From: Candidatus Butyricicoccus avistercoris
Lineage (GTDB): Bacteria > Bacillota > Clostridia > Oscillospirales > Butyricicoccaceae
Length of the DNA stretch: 64,000 nt
Reading direction: 5' to 3'
Assembly (NCBI GenBank): GCA_019113005.1
Contig: DXIE01000049.1
Span: forward strand, 32,621 to 96,620
Part shown: positions 1 through 9,180 of the stretch, piece by piece
How positions within the stretch are numbered: the stretch's first letter is position 1
Layout: the number at the start of each line of letters is the position of its first letter
Made by a program: the position numbers and the translations under genes
The notes under the pieces: model-generated
The model's database searches: none
Seen by the model: only the letters and a program-made list of their open reading frames with translations
What the model was told of the DNA's origin: nothing

Positions 1-158
1 TCGGTATTTAAATCGAAAATCTGTAAATTTAGCTTTGTAGCCTGAGCCATATCACCTGCTACCTTGCTTGCATTTTGAGCGGCTTGAGTTGCAGCCACAC
101 CTGTTTTTTCTGCAAAAATCTTTGCTTTTTCCAGCATTTTATAAACTTTAGGATCCAT
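1..158 (-). CDS. Hypothetical helical protein, partial (C-terminus beyond window)
   Basis: An ATG at 158 on the reverse strand sits about nine bases after an AAGGAG ribosome site, and the frame stays open to the left edge, giving about 52 N-terminal residues. The visible part starts MDPKVYKMLEKAK, is rich in Ala, Lys and Gln, and should be helical; it has no signal peptide or membrane segment. It resembles the short helical Clostridia proteins that end in a zinc ribbon, but the diagnostic C-terminus is not in the window, so no function is assigned. Confidence 0.6.
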   Translation of the reverse strand, partial: MDPKVYKMLEKAKIFAEKTGVAATQAAQNASKVAGDMAQATKLNLQIFDLNT

Positions 159-252
159 AATCAAAAACTCCTTTTTATAAAAATTCATTTATATTTTTAC
201 TTGATTGGAGGTATTATACACCCCCACTATATAAAAATCAAGGCGATTTTTG

Positions 253-1167
253 TTAACCAATAAACTCATGAAGAACTGATGAATCTGGTATATAATTCTT
301 ATAATCTATTGTGCTAAAAAGCTTTTCAGCTTCTGAGATTTGAGTAAGACCTGCATCTTTCAGCTCATTTTCCTTGAGTTCATTTCTAAGTATATCCATA
401 AATATAAGTGTCTCATACGGCAAATATGAATCAATAGCATAGCTTGCAAAGAATTTATAAGGGTCTATATATACTCTCTCTCCACGTCTTACAGATTTCC
501 ATTGTTTAACGGTTGATTCAACGCTTGCACTTCTAAATTTAGCATCTCTAACAGCACGCCTGCAAAATCTAAGCTGGTCTGGTGTTAAGATATTTTTTCC
601 AGTATCAACACTACTTGCAAGAGCTATGTAAATACCAGAAGAAAATTGTTCTAAACCACCCATAAGCGTTTCATTAAAAGCATGAATACCTTCAATTACA
701 ATCATTTTATCATTTGAAAGTGAGAGAGGTTTTACTTTGTCTGTTCGTTCTTTTTTAGCAAAATCAAAAGTAGGAACAGGTATTTGCTCGCCCTTATTTA
801 ACTTTTTAAGGTGCTCATGTAAAAGAGGTAAATCCATGCAAAGAGGAGATTCAAAATCATAAACTCCGTTTTCTTCGTCCCAAGGGACTTCATAAGTGTC
901 ACGGGTTAAATAATAATCGTCCATAGAAATGGTATCGACATCTAATCCTCTTTTCTTTATACTGCTACAAAGTCTGTCAGCGGTTGTAGTTTTTCCGCTA
1001 GATGACGGACCACATAATAAAGCTATTGGTTTTTGTTTGTGATTATTAACTAATTCCTCTGCCACAAGCTCAATTTGATTTACATAGTGCTGTTCACACT
1101 GAATAATAAAATCTTCTGGATTTTTTTTTGCCTGTTTGTTTATAAAGTCCAGTTGATATGTTGCCAT
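253..1167 (-). CDS. Uridine kinase-like nucleoside kinase (P-loop)
   Basis: This 304-residue protein has a clear Walker A motif, GPSSSGKTT, at residues 53-61, followed by MDDYY typical of the phosphoribulokinase/uridine kinase fold and an EGIHAFN strand near residue 160. The family phosphorylates nucleosides such as uridine in pyrimidine salvage; the exact substrate cannot be read from sequence. Many Clostridia relatives are about 550 residues with an N-terminal TGS/tRNA-synthetase-like part, and that part is absent here, so this is the compact kinase-only form. A TGAGGAA ribosome site precedes the ATG. It is the last gene of the leftward recJ-relA-dtd-hemZ run, 16 bp after hemZ, and is probably co-transcribed. 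Confidence 0.82.
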   Translation of the reverse strand: MATYQLDFINKQAKKNPEDFIIQCEQHYVNQIELVAEELVNNHKQKPIALLCGPSSSGKTTTADRLCSSIKKRGLDVDTISMDDYYLTRDTYEVPWDEENGVYDFESPLCMDLPLLHEHLKKLNKGEQIPVPTFDFAKKERTDKVKPLSLSNDKMIVIEGIHAFNETLMGGLEQFSSGIYIALASSVDTGKNILTPDQLRFCRRAVRDAKFRSASVESTVKQWKSVRRGERVYIDPYKFFASYAIDSYLPYETLIFMDILRNELKENELKDAGLTQISEAEKLFSTIDYKNYIPDSSVLHEFIG

Positions 1168-1183
1168 CGTGATTCCTCACATT

Positions 1184-2647
1184 CTAAAATATATGGAATA
1201 ATTTTTGCTTACCTAAAATAATACGCTCGCCAGATTCCATATATTCCTTAGGGTATTTAGGATTTACAAAACGGGTTATTTTACCTGTTTTAAGGTCAAC
1301 GAGTTTGCTAACCGCACCAGCACCAACAGATAAAATACTTTGTATTTCTTCCATCATAGCAATATTATAAATGCTTTCGGTGTTTGGTTTACACCAGCCA
1401 ACATTTTCAAAGCCACCCGCTGTGAATTTTTGTCTGTATAAATAATAAGGTCCATAACCAGCACCCGAAAGTAAATTTGATGCAGTATCAAGCATTTTTT
1501 TAACCGAACTGTGCTGATTTGCATTAGCTTCTTTGTCATATAAATCTGCACCACGCTTGATTGCAAGTGTGTGAACGGTTATATTTTCAGGATTTAGGTT
1601 TATCAGTGTGTTTATAGTGTTTTCAAAACTCTCTGGAGTATCACCAGATAACCCCGCAATAGTATCCATATTTATAACTGAAAAACCTGTTTTTCTTGCT
1701 ATTTCATAAGCTTCTATCACTTGTTTTGAATTATGATGTCTGCCAATATTTTTTAAAACATCATCATTCATAGTTTGAGGGTTTATAGACACTCTATCTG
1801 CACCACCAAGTTTAATAGCATGCATTTTTTCACTTGTTATTGTGTCTGGTCTGCCCGCCTCGACAGTATACTCTATAAGATTTGACATATCAAAAGAGTT
1901 TTTAACACATGTCATAATCTTTTCTAACTGTTCAGGCGAAAGGGTTGTAGGAGTACCGCCACCCATATATACAGTCGAAAGCACTCTATTTGTTTTTGCC
2001 ACAATTTCACCTGTGCGTTTTATTTCCTCACAGATTGCATCTACATAAGGCGGAATAAGCCCAGCAGATTTTTCTATTGACTGTGATACAAAAGAGCAAT
2101 AAGCACATCTTGAAGGGCAAAAAGGTATTCCAATATAAAGCGAAACCGAGTTTTCTGGCAAAATATCTATGGCACTTTGAGCATGAGCAGCAGCTCTCAT
2201 GGTAAGAGCAGTACGCTCAGCCGAAACACCAAATTTTTCACGAAACTGCACAGCCGTCTGTGGACGTGTAAGACCTCTGTCCATCATACCTCTTGCAAGC
2301 TTTGCAGGGCGTACACCAGTTAGACTTCCCCACTCTGGCACTTTGTCTAAGAATGATAAAATAGCATCATAAATAGATAACTTTACAATTTCGGTAAGCA
2401 CTCTTTTATTTGCAAGCTCATCTGTGTTTGGCAGTATAGCCTCTCTTGATTTTTGCTCTATTCTATCACCCAGTTTAACTATTGCTGTAGCTTTAGCGTT
2501 TTGACCGTCTATTTCAAGCTTACTTATGCAATAATCGCCCTTTTCTGGCTCGGTTTCCGCCTGTTCAGTTATAACTGTTGGCAGTAAATGCAAAATCATT
2601 TCTTCTGCCGCATGACGTAAATCATGCCCTTTTAGAATATAAATCAC
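1184..2647 (-). CDS. hemZ: HemZ-type coproporphyrinogen dehydrogenase (radical SAM)
   Basis: This 487-residue radical SAM enzyme has the cluster motif CPSRCAYC at residues 177-184 (C-x3-C-x2-C), followed by a GGGTPTTL stretch typical of HemN-like proteins. HemZ is the Clostridia/Bacillus branch assigned to oxygen-independent oxidation of coproporphyrinogen III; some HemN-like proteins instead insert or carry haem, so the reaction is inferred. The start is GTG at 2647 and overlaps the stop of the upstream hydrolase gene by four bases (GTGA), which suggests translational coupling. No other haem gene is in the window. The order relA-dtd-MBL hydrolase-hemZ is the usual one in Clostridia. Confidence 0.88.
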   Translation of the reverse strand: MIYILKGHDLRHAAEEMILHLLPTVITEQAETEPEKGDYCISKLEIDGQNAKATAIVKLGDRIEQKSREAILPNTDELANKRVLTEIVKLSIYDAILSFLDKVPEWGSLTGVRPAKLARGMMDRGLTRPQTAVQFREKFGVSAERTALTMRAAAHAQSAIDILPENSVSLYIGIPFCPSRCAYCSFVSQSIEKSAGLIPPYVDAICEEIKRTGEIVAKTNRVLSTVYMGGGTPTTLSPEQLEKIMTCVKNSFDMSNLIEYTVEAGRPDTITSEKMHAIKLGGADRVSINPQTMNDDVLKNIGRHHNSKQVIEAYEIARKTGFSVINMDTIAGLSGDTPESFENTINTLINLNPENITVHTLAIKRGADLYDKEANANQHSSVKKMLDTASNLLSGAGYGPYYLYRQKFTAGGFENVGWCKPNTESIYNIAMMEEIQSILSVGAGAVSKLVDLKTGKITRFVNPKYPKEYMESGERIILGKQKLFHIF

Positions 2648-3273
2648 TGTATTGCCTCACGCATATATCTATTGTACTTTCTTTCCTCATCAAGAGTTGA
2701 AAAAGCATCATGCCCTGGTAATACCTTATAATCACCCTCCATATCATAGAGCTTTTTAAGTGAACGAAGAATAGTTGGAAAGTCACCGCCTGCAAGGTCA
2801 CATCTGCCGCACTCTCTGCGGAAAAGAGTATCACCAGTGAACATTACATCTCCTACTAAAATTACACTAGAGCCTGGGGTATGCCCTGGGGTTGCGATAT
2901 ATTTTGCAGTCAGACCACCTACTTTTATTTCTGTGCCGTCCTCAGCTTCGATATCGACAGGAGTTTCTTTGAAATTCTTAACAAATGGTTTAAACTCACC
3001 CATAGCGTCTTTGGTAAGCAGCCATAAATCGTCTTTATTGCATACAAGTTTAGCACCAGTAGCATTTACAACATCATGTACGGCTAAAATATGGTCAAAA
3101 TGTCCATGTGTTAAAAGCACATATTTTAACTTAATTTTTTCATCTTCTATGGTTTTTAGTATTGCCTTAGCGTTGTCGCCTGGGTCAATAACTGCACCTT
3201 CCATGGTATTTTCATCATAAAAAATATAACAATTAGTGGCAACCATGCCAACTGTTAAATGTAAAATCTTCAT
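2644..3273 (-). CDS. MBL-fold metallo-hydrolase (glyoxalase II-like)
   Basis: This 209-residue protein carries the metal-binding motif THGHFDH (His56, His58, Asp60, His61), a second site in TPGHTPGS, then GDTLFRRECGR and a final PGHD, all in the order of hydroxyacylglutathione hydrolase-like proteins. Such proteins hydrolyse thioesters or related substrates in the cytosol using two metal ions; the physiological substrate of this Clostridia group is not settled. The gene lies 27 bp after dtd and overlaps hemZ by four bases, so it belongs to the same leftward operon. Confidence 0.85.
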   Translation of the reverse strand: MKILHLTVGMVATNCYIFYDENTMEGAVIDPGDNAKAILKTIEDEKIKLKYVLLTHGHFDHILAVHDVVNATGAKLVCNKDDLWLLTKDAMGEFKPFVKNFKETPVDIEAEDGTEIKVGGLTAKYIATPGHTPGSSVILVGDVMFTGDTLFRRECGRCDLAGGDFPTILRSLKKLYDMEGDYKVLPGHDAFSTLDEERKYNRYMREAIQ

Positions 3274-3300
3274 TTTATTTATTCCCTTAAAATTTAAATT

Positions 3301-3753
3301 TTATTTACCCATTTCCTCTGTATCAAGCCAGATTGTAACAGGTCCATCATTTATAAGCTCGATTTGCATATCTGCACCGAATTCACCTGTCTGAACATTA
3401 AGCCCAGTGTTTTTACAATTAGCAATAAAGGATTCATACAGAGGAATTGCAGTTTCTGGGCGAGCTGCTCTAACAAAACTTGGACGTTTACCCTTTTTGC
3501 AATCTCCAAAAAGTGTAAACTGAGAAACAATAAGTATTTCTCCATTTATATCCTTGACAGATAAATTCATTTTGTCTTGCTCATCGGTGAAAATACGAAG
3601 TCCAGTGCATTTTTCTACTAAATACTGAACTTGTTTTTCGGTATCATCTTCACCGACTCCAAGAAAAATAAGAAGTCCATTATTTATTTTACCTGTAACC
3701 TCTGAATTTATAGTTACAGATGCACGTTTTACACGCTGAATAAGTGCACGCAT
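3301..3753 (-). CDS. dtd: D-aminoacyl-tRNA deacylase
   Basis: At 150 residues this has the usual family length. It starts MRALIQRVKRASV, and has the signature SQFTLFGD at 77-84 and the GPVT motif at 137-140 that forms the substrate pocket across the dimer. Dtd removes D-amino acids, and also glycine mischarged on tRNA-Ala, from tRNA, protecting translation. It follows relA by 14 bp, in the conserved relA-dtd pairing of Firmicutes. Nothing in the sequence is unusual. Confidence 0.95.
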   Translation of the reverse strand: MRALIQRVKRASVTINSEVTGKINNGLLIFLGVGEDDTEKQVQYLVEKCTGLRIFTDEQDKMNLSVKDINGEILIVSQFTLFGDCKKGKRPSFVRAARPETAIPLYESFIANCKNTGLNVQTGEFGADMQIELINDGPVTIWLDTEEMGK

Positions 3754-3767
3754 AATTTAAAATCTCC

Positions 3768-5960
3768 TTAATTTTCTGCGGTTCTTGTTACATCAAGTAC
3801 ACCTTTTATTTTTTTAAGTCTGTTTATAATATTATCAAGCTGACCTATACCAGAAACATCAACAACCGCAGTAATCATACCAAAACCATCATTTAAATCT
3901 CTAGCTGAAAGCTCATGAACATTTACATGTGCCTGAGCGAGTAATACTGCCACATCACTAAGCACACCAATACGGCTTTTAGTTGAAATTTGAAGACCAG
4001 TTGAAAATCTATTTTTCTTGTTGTCCAGTGATTCTTCGTCCCACCAGACACGAATCCAACGGTTTTCTTCATCTTTTGCGTTATTATGGTTTTTAACATT
4101 TACACAATCTTTTCTGTGTATGGAAACACCATAACCACGAGTTACAAAACCTATGATATCATCACCAGGGATTGGTGTACAGCATCTTGCAAATTTAACT
4201 AAACAGTTGTCAATGCCTTCAACCATAACACCAGATTCACTCTTGCTCTTTTTCTTATCATTTTGAGGCTGCTCAAGCTTATCTATTTTTTCTTGAGCCT
4301 TACGAACCTTCATAACATCGTCTTTGATTTTATTAAGAACCTTTGTTATTGTTATGCCACCATAACCGATAGCCGCATAAAGTTCGTCCATAGATGAGAA
4401 AGTAAACTTTTGCAGAATATTCTTTTGTATTTCCTCATTTTCATAGAAACCATTATACATAAGATTAGCTCTAAGCTCTCTATCAAGCTCTGCTTTACCC
4501 TGCTCAATGTTTTCCTCTCTACATTCCTTTTTAAACCATTGTTTAATTTTATTTCTTGCCTCAGTTGTTTTAACAATTTTAACCCAGTTTCTTGATGGAC
4601 CATGTGTTTCCTTAGATGTTAAAATTTCAACAATATCGCCATTTTTAAGCTGTGAATCAATAGGAGCAATTCTACCGTTTACCTTTGCACCCACCATACG
4701 GTTTCCAACCGCTGAGTGAATAGCATAAGCAAGGTCAATAGGAGTTGCACCCGCTGGCATATTTACAACATCGCCCTTTGGGGTAAATACAAATACTTCA
4801 TCTGCAAATAAATCGACTTTAATCGCTTTAATAAAGTCCTCAGCCTCGGTATCTTGTTGAGCCTCTAAAAGCTGACGAATCCAAGCAAACGCTTGTTCAT
4901 TACCCGTTTTATCTAGCCCCTGTTTGTATTTCCAGTGAGCCGCAACACCAAATTCAGCCATTTTGTGCATTTCTTCGGTTCTGATTTGTATTTCAAATGG
5001 AATACCCTCTCTACCAATTACTGTGGTATGCAGTGACTGATAACCATTTGGCTTAGGAGTTGAAATATAATCCTTAAATCTTCCTGGGATAGGCTTATAA
5101 AGGTCATGCACATAGCCTAAAACGTTATAACAGTTTGTAACACTATCGACTATAACACGCACCGCACAAATATCATAGATTTCATTTATAGTTTTATGCT
5201 GTGCATACATTTTACGATAAATAGAATAAATATGTTTAACTCTTGCCGAAATAGTATTTTCAATTTCTGCTTCCTTGAGTTTTTCGCTTATACATTCCTT
5301 GATATGGTTTAAAAATTCCTCATGTTGGCTTGATTGTTTTTCAAGACCTTCGACAATTTCTTGATAACCGATAGGGTCAAGACATTTAAGGGATAAATCT
5401 TCAAGCTCCCATTTAATACGGCTCATACCCAAACGGTGAGCAATAGGAGCGTAAATTTCCATAGTTTCCAGAGCCTTATCACGCTGTTTACGCTCTGGCA
5501 AAAACTGAAAAGTTCTAGCATTATGCAGTCTATCAGCGAGTTTTATAAGTATAACTCTGATATCCTTAGCCATAGCAAGAAACATTTTGCGTAAATCTTC
5601 AAATTGCTCTTGCTCTTTTGAGTATCTGAGCATACCAAGTCTTGTTACACCGTCTACAAGCTCTGCAACAGATGTACCGAATTTATTCTCAATTTCTTTA
5701 TAGCCAAATTCGGTATCTTCAATGCAGTCATGGAGTAGCCCTGCACATATGGAGTCGGTATCCAGTCCCATCTCAACTATGATTTCTGCAACTGAAACAG
5801 GGTGAATAATATACGGTTCACCGTTTTTACGTTTTTGACCTTCATGGGCAGCGTTTGCACACTCATAAGCTGCACGAATTTTCTTTTCATTTATATTAGG
5901 ATTTTGTTTTTTAGCTCTTTCTACTAAAAAATCTATTTTAGTTTGAATCGGAGAAGTCAT
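3768..5960 (-). CDS. relA: Bifunctional (p)ppGpp synthetase/hydrolase
   Basis: This 730-residue RSH protein has all the expected domains. The hydrolase HD domain comes first, with His53 and the HDCIEDT motif at 77-83. The synthetase domain follows, with RFKDYISTPKPNGYQSLHTT near 295-315. A TGS domain starts at VFVFTPKGDVVNMP near 390, and a C-terminal ACT domain covers the last 75 residues or so. The intact HDxxED motif predicts that it both makes and degrades (p)ppGpp, as the long Rel proteins of Firmicutes do. An AAAGGAGG site precedes the ATG. The gene sits between recJ and dtd; the apt gene often found between recJ and relA in related genomes is absent here. Confidence 0.95.
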   Translation of the reverse strand: MTSPIQTKIDFLVERAKKQNPNINEKKIRAAYECANAAHEGQKRKNGEPYIIHPVSVAEIIVEMGLDTDSICAGLLHDCIEDTEFGYKEIENKFGTSVAELVDGVTRLGMLRYSKEQEQFEDLRKMFLAMAKDIRVILIKLADRLHNARTFQFLPERKQRDKALETMEIYAPIAHRLGMSRIKWELEDLSLKCLDPIGYQEIVEGLEKQSSQHEEFLNHIKECISEKLKEAEIENTISARVKHIYSIYRKMYAQHKTINEIYDICAVRVIVDSVTNCYNVLGYVHDLYKPIPGRFKDYISTPKPNGYQSLHTTVIGREGIPFEIQIRTEEMHKMAEFGVAAHWKYKQGLDKTGNEQAFAWIRQLLEAQQDTEAEDFIKAIKVDLFADEVFVFTPKGDVVNMPAGATPIDLAYAIHSAVGNRMVGAKVNGRIAPIDSQLKNGDIVEILTSKETHGPSRNWVKIVKTTEARNKIKQWFKKECREENIEQGKAELDRELRANLMYNGFYENEEIQKNILQKFTFSSMDELYAAIGYGGITITKVLNKIKDDVMKVRKAQEKIDKLEQPQNDKKKSKSESGVMVEGIDNCLVKFARCCTPIPGDDIIGFVTRGYGVSIHRKDCVNVKNHNNAKDEENRWIRVWWDEESLDNKKNRFSTGLQISTKSRIGVLSDVAVLLAQAHVNVHELSARDLNDGFGMITAVVDVSGIGQLDNIINRLKKIKGVLDVTRTAEN

Positions 5961-5988
5961 ATTATTTTCCTCCTTTGTATAAAAATTT

Positions 5989-8067
5989 TTATTTGCTCAT
6001 ACTACGCAGAGTGGCAAGCACAACAGACTTTGAAATATCAGCCTTACCTTTAAATGGTTTTAACATAATATTTAAAAGATTATCTCTAAAATTATAATCT
6101 AATAGCTGACTTTCACTGAAAACATCAAGACAAACAAAAAGCTTACCTATATTTATTTCTCTTTTGCTTTCCCACTGAATACGTCTTGAAAGTGCGTTAG
6201 AATGAACTCTCAAAATGCCTTCTTCTGCTCTACTTATTATATGACGCCAAACAGCAACCAAATCAGGTCTATCAGGGTATAAAAACTGAGCTTCTTTAGC
6301 TGTTAATGCACCATCGGACATATAAGTTCTATAAAGCGACAATAATTTTTCATCAGCTTTAATTTCGCAGTCACTTAGCTTTACATCTTTTAAAATCATT
6401 TGAACCGTTCTATGAGAGCGAAATTCATTTATTTCCAGATTAAAAGCTACATCTACAAAATTGCCTTGTGCAAAACCACAACCACCTGCACCAGTGCCAA
6501 AAAGCATGGCTGTATATGTAACACCGTCCTTCATAAGAGTAAGTCTTACATGCTTATCACTTGAAATAGGTGTTATCTCCTCAACATACATATTGTACAT
6601 TGAAAAAACAGGTTGAGTGTTTTTCATTCCAAAAGGCTCTAATCTTGTAAGAGAATCAACAGCAGCCTCGGTTATATAATCTGGCGTTATTTCACAGTCT
6701 ATATTAACAACTGGCAGTAAATCATCTGGGTTTATATGCTCATTTGCATATTCCTTGATTTCTTTTTTAAACTGCTCTATATTTTCCTGCTTGATTGTAA
6801 GACCTGCGGCAAGCTCATGCCCACCGTATTTATCGAGTAAATGCTCACTGTTAGTTAGTGCCTCAAAAAGATTAAATCCGCTCATAGAGCGACCAGAACC
6901 CTTGCCTATACCCTCATCAACAGCTATTAGGATAACTGGGCAAGCGTATCTGTCACAAAGTCTTGATGATACAATACCTATTACACCATGATGCCAACCC
7001 TCGCCATCAAGCACAATAAGTTTATCTTCTAGCGGGTTATAGTTTTTACGAAGTGATAAAAGTGCTTGGTCTAAAATATCATTCTCTGCTGTCTGACGTT
7101 GTTTATTTTGCTCACAAAGCAGAGCCGCAAGCTCTTGAGCCTTAACAGGGTCATCTGTTAAAAAAAGCTCGACTGCCTGTTCAGTATTTCCCATACGACC
7201 AGCAGCATTTATTCTTGGTGCAAGTATAAAGCTGATAGTAGATGCTGTAAGTCTTTTGTTTTTTTGTCCAGACTCACGAAGTAGCATTTCAAGTCCTAAA
7301 TTTTTGGTGTTTTCCATACATTTAAGACCATGAGCTACAATTATTCTGTTTTCGCCTATTATTGGCATAACGTCGGCAACAGTGCCAAGGGAAACCAAAT
7401 CCGAATATTTTTCAACTATCTCAGCTAGATTTTCTGCACCTTCCATAGCACAAATTAGCTTAAATGCCACACCAACGCCTGCAAGCTCATCAAAAGGATA
7501 ATCACAATCACTTCTTCTAGGGTTTACAACAGCGGTTGCAACTGGGAGTTGTTCTCTACATTCGTGATGGTCAGTAACAATAACACGCATACCAAGCTCA
7601 GTAGCATGCTTTATTTCCTCTAAAGCAGTAACTCCAGAGTCAACTGTAACAATGGTTCTAACACCTTGACTGTAAAGTGTATCCATAGCAGAACAAGAAA
7701 GACCATAGCCTTCACTTAATCTGTTTGGAATATAATAATCAGCATTTGCACCTTTGCTTTTTAAATATCGCAAAAGAACACATGTCGAAGTTATACCGTC
7801 TACGTCATAATCGCCAAAAACTATTATTTTTTCATTTTTTTCTATTGCATCTTTGAGAGCCTTAACTGCTAAGTCCATATCTTTAAGCAGCATTGGGTCA
7901 TATAAATGCTCTAAATCTGTTGCAAGAAAGGTTTCGGCTTTTTCTTTAGTGTCCACACCTCTTGCACAAAGCACCGCAGCTGCCAGCGGAGAAAATCCAC
8001 AGGCTGTGGAAAGAGAGCGAGCCTTTTGTAAATCTGGCGTCGCAGTCAACCATTTTTTGATTTTCAT
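5989..8067 (-). CDS. recJ: Single-strand DNA exonuclease RecJ
   Basis: The 692-residue protein has the DHH-superfamily motifs in order: GDYDVDG at 85-91, DSGVTA near 143, and TDHHEC at 165-170. A DHHA1 region (GHELAAGLTI) and an OB-fold region follow. RecJ degrades single-stranded DNA 5' to 3' in recombination and repair. The C-terminal 120 residues (after about 570) match the extension seen in Firmicutes RecJ. The ATG is preceded by AGAAGGGG. It is the first gene of the leftward run and has its own promoter at 8124-8152. Confidence 0.94.
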   Translation of the reverse strand: MKIKKWLTATPDLQKARSLSTACGFSPLAAAVLCARGVDTKEKAETFLATDLEHLYDPMLLKDMDLAVKALKDAIEKNEKIIVFGDYDVDGITSTCVLLRYLKSKGANADYYIPNRLSEGYGLSCSAMDTLYSQGVRTIVTVDSGVTALEEIKHATELGMRVIVTDHHECREQLPVATAVVNPRRSDCDYPFDELAGVGVAFKLICAMEGAENLAEIVEKYSDLVSLGTVADVMPIIGENRIIVAHGLKCMENTKNLGLEMLLRESGQKNKRLTASTISFILAPRINAAGRMGNTEQAVELFLTDDPVKAQELAALLCEQNKQRQTAENDILDQALLSLRKNYNPLEDKLIVLDGEGWHHGVIGIVSSRLCDRYACPVILIAVDEGIGKGSGRSMSGFNLFEALTNSEHLLDKYGGHELAAGLTIKQENIEQFKKEIKEYANEHINPDDLLPVVNIDCEITPDYITEAAVDSLTRLEPFGMKNTQPVFSMYNMYVEEITPISSDKHVRLTLMKDGVTYTAMLFGTGAGGCGFAQGNFVDVAFNLEINEFRSHRTVQMILKDVKLSDCEIKADEKLLSLYRTYMSDGALTAKEAQFLYPDRPDLVAVWRHIISRAEEGILRVHSNALSRRIQWESKREINIGKLFVCLDVFSESQLLDYNFRDNLLNIMLKPFKGKADISKSVVLATLRSMSK

Positions 8068-8123
8068 GTTTGCCCCTTCTCAGACCATAATAAAACTTAT
8101 GTCTGGTATTTATAATTGTACAC

Positions 8124-8152
8124 ATTATAACAAATTTTCGTACGAATAACAA
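8124..8152 (-). promoter_or_regulatory. Promoter for recJ with a palindrome in the spacer
   Basis: On the reverse strand a TTGTTA -35 (8147-8152) and a TATAAT -10 (8124-8129) are 17 bp apart, and TGT before the -10 makes it an extended -10. The spacer contains the perfect 10-bp palindrome TTCGTACGAA at 8137-8146, a possible operator. Confidence 0.6.
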
Positions 8153-8213
8153 CCACTTTGACCACGTTGCATGCTAAAATATGGCAAAAATACAAAAGTA
8201 CAGCACTTTTACA

Positions 8214-8259
8214 TGCTATACTTAATGGTTTTTTATTTAGTTTAAAATAAAGTATAGCA
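8214..8259 (-). terminator. Inverted repeat at the end of the lysO pair
   Basis: TGCTATACTT and AAGTATAGCA form a perfect 10-bp inverted repeat around a 26-base loop, and the repeat includes the last codons of the upstream gene. There is no clean U-tract, so termination is plausible but not certain. Confidence 0.4.
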
Positions 8260-8841
8260 AACAGACATAATGACAGGTACAGCAGCCGAGCAAATAACAC
8301 CATTTAGAACAGAAAAAACAACCGTTTTTTCATCTGTATAGCGTATCATCATCGGAAGTGTTGTGTCCTCACTTGTAGCACCAGCAGGAGCTATACAAGT
8401 ATAATAGTTTAATTTAATTGCAATCACAGGAATTACAAAAAATGAGATTATTTCACGCATTAAATTGCTTAAAAAAGCAATACTTCCGTATTCTGCACCC
8501 GATAAATTACCTATTGCAACACCAGTTAAGCTATACCAACCAAGTCCGCCAGAAATTGCAAGACTTTCTCTCATTGGTTCATTTAAAACAAAACTGCATA
8601 TCACTCCGCCTATAATAGAGCCTATTATAATTCCTGTTGGTATAAGTAGCAGTTTTAAATGATATTTTTTCATTTGTTCCACAATGCTTTCATGAAGTCC
8701 AACACTTATACCCACCAAAACCATTGTTAAATATAAAATATAATCTGTATGGCTTGCAAGATAATCTAAAACAGCAAATTCCTGTCCGGAAAGTCCGTAA
8801 AGTGTGCCTAAAACAAGTGCAATAACCGCTAAAATTACCAA
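8242..8841 (-). CDS. LysO-family exporter, C-terminal half as a separate protein
   Basis: This 199-residue membrane protein has about five or six hydrophobic helices and resembles the C-terminal part of DUF340/LysO, the lysine exporter known in E. coli as YbjE (about 300 residues in one chain). Here the family is split: this gene starts with TTG directly after the TAA stop of the 93-residue gene upstream, with a strong AAGGAGG eight bases before the TTG. The two products together make about 292 residues, so they probably form one transporter in the cytoplasmic membrane. A substrate of lysine is inferred from the family only. Confidence 0.75.
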   Translation of the reverse strand: MVILAVIALVLGTLYGLSGQEFAVLDYLASHTDYILYLTMVLVGISVGLHESIVEQMKKYHLKLLLIPTGIIIGSIIGGVICSFVLNEPMRESLAISGGLGWYSLTGVAIGNLSGAEYGSIAFLSNLMREIISFFVIPVIAIKLNYYTCIAPAGATSEDTTLPMMIRYTDEKTVVFSVLNGVICSAAVPVIMSVCYTLF

Positions 8842-9123
8842 TTATTTGTCCTCCTTTTTATCTTTATCAAAAAATCTTTCTGTTAAGAAATACACAATAA
8901 CCGTGCTTAAAATTGTCGGTATAAGACAAAAAACAAGACTTTTAAATCCTAAACTTGAAAGCTCATCTATTAAATTTTCACGTCTGCCAAGCATTACTCC
9001 CATAGAGAAGATAAGCAGCATTGTCATAACAACTTGCATTTTTTCGTTTAGCTTTTTTAGTTTCTTTGGAAAACAAAATCGACCAATTAACACACCAATA
9101 AGCATAAAAATTAAAATTTCCAT
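8842..9123 (-). CDS. LysO-family exporter, N-terminal half as a separate protein
   Basis: This 93-residue protein has three hydrophobic segments (for example MEILIFMLIGVLIG at the start) and corresponds to the N-terminal part of DUF340/LysO. I chose the ATG at 9123 over a GTG four codons upstream because GGGGG lies at a proper distance from it. The stop codon abuts the start of the C-terminal-half gene, so the two are translated together. Split LysO pairs are common in Clostridia, so this is likely natural and not a frameshift, which the separate ribosome site supports. Confidence 0.72.
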   Translation of the reverse strand: MEILIFMLIGVLIGRFCFPKKLKKLNEKMQVVMTMLLIFSMGVMLGRRENLIDELSSLGFKSLVFCLIPTILSTVIVYFLTERFFDKDKKEDK

Positions 9124-9138
9124 TAAAACCCCCACAAA

Positions 9139-9173
9139 TAAAAAATCCGCAAAGCTTTAACCCTCTGCGGATT
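9139..9173 (-). terminator. Terminator after rpe
   Basis: AATCCGCA (9144-9151) pairs with TGCGGATT (9166-9173), and on the reverse strand the stem is followed by a run of Ts. It lies just upstream of the lysO pair, so its readthrough may set lysO expression. Confidence 0.75.
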
Positions 9174-9180
9174 ATTTCTT

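Noticed and set aside
8418..8662. Two overlapping forward frames of 65 codons
   Set aside because: They lie inside the LysO-family gene on the other strand and have no ribosome site.
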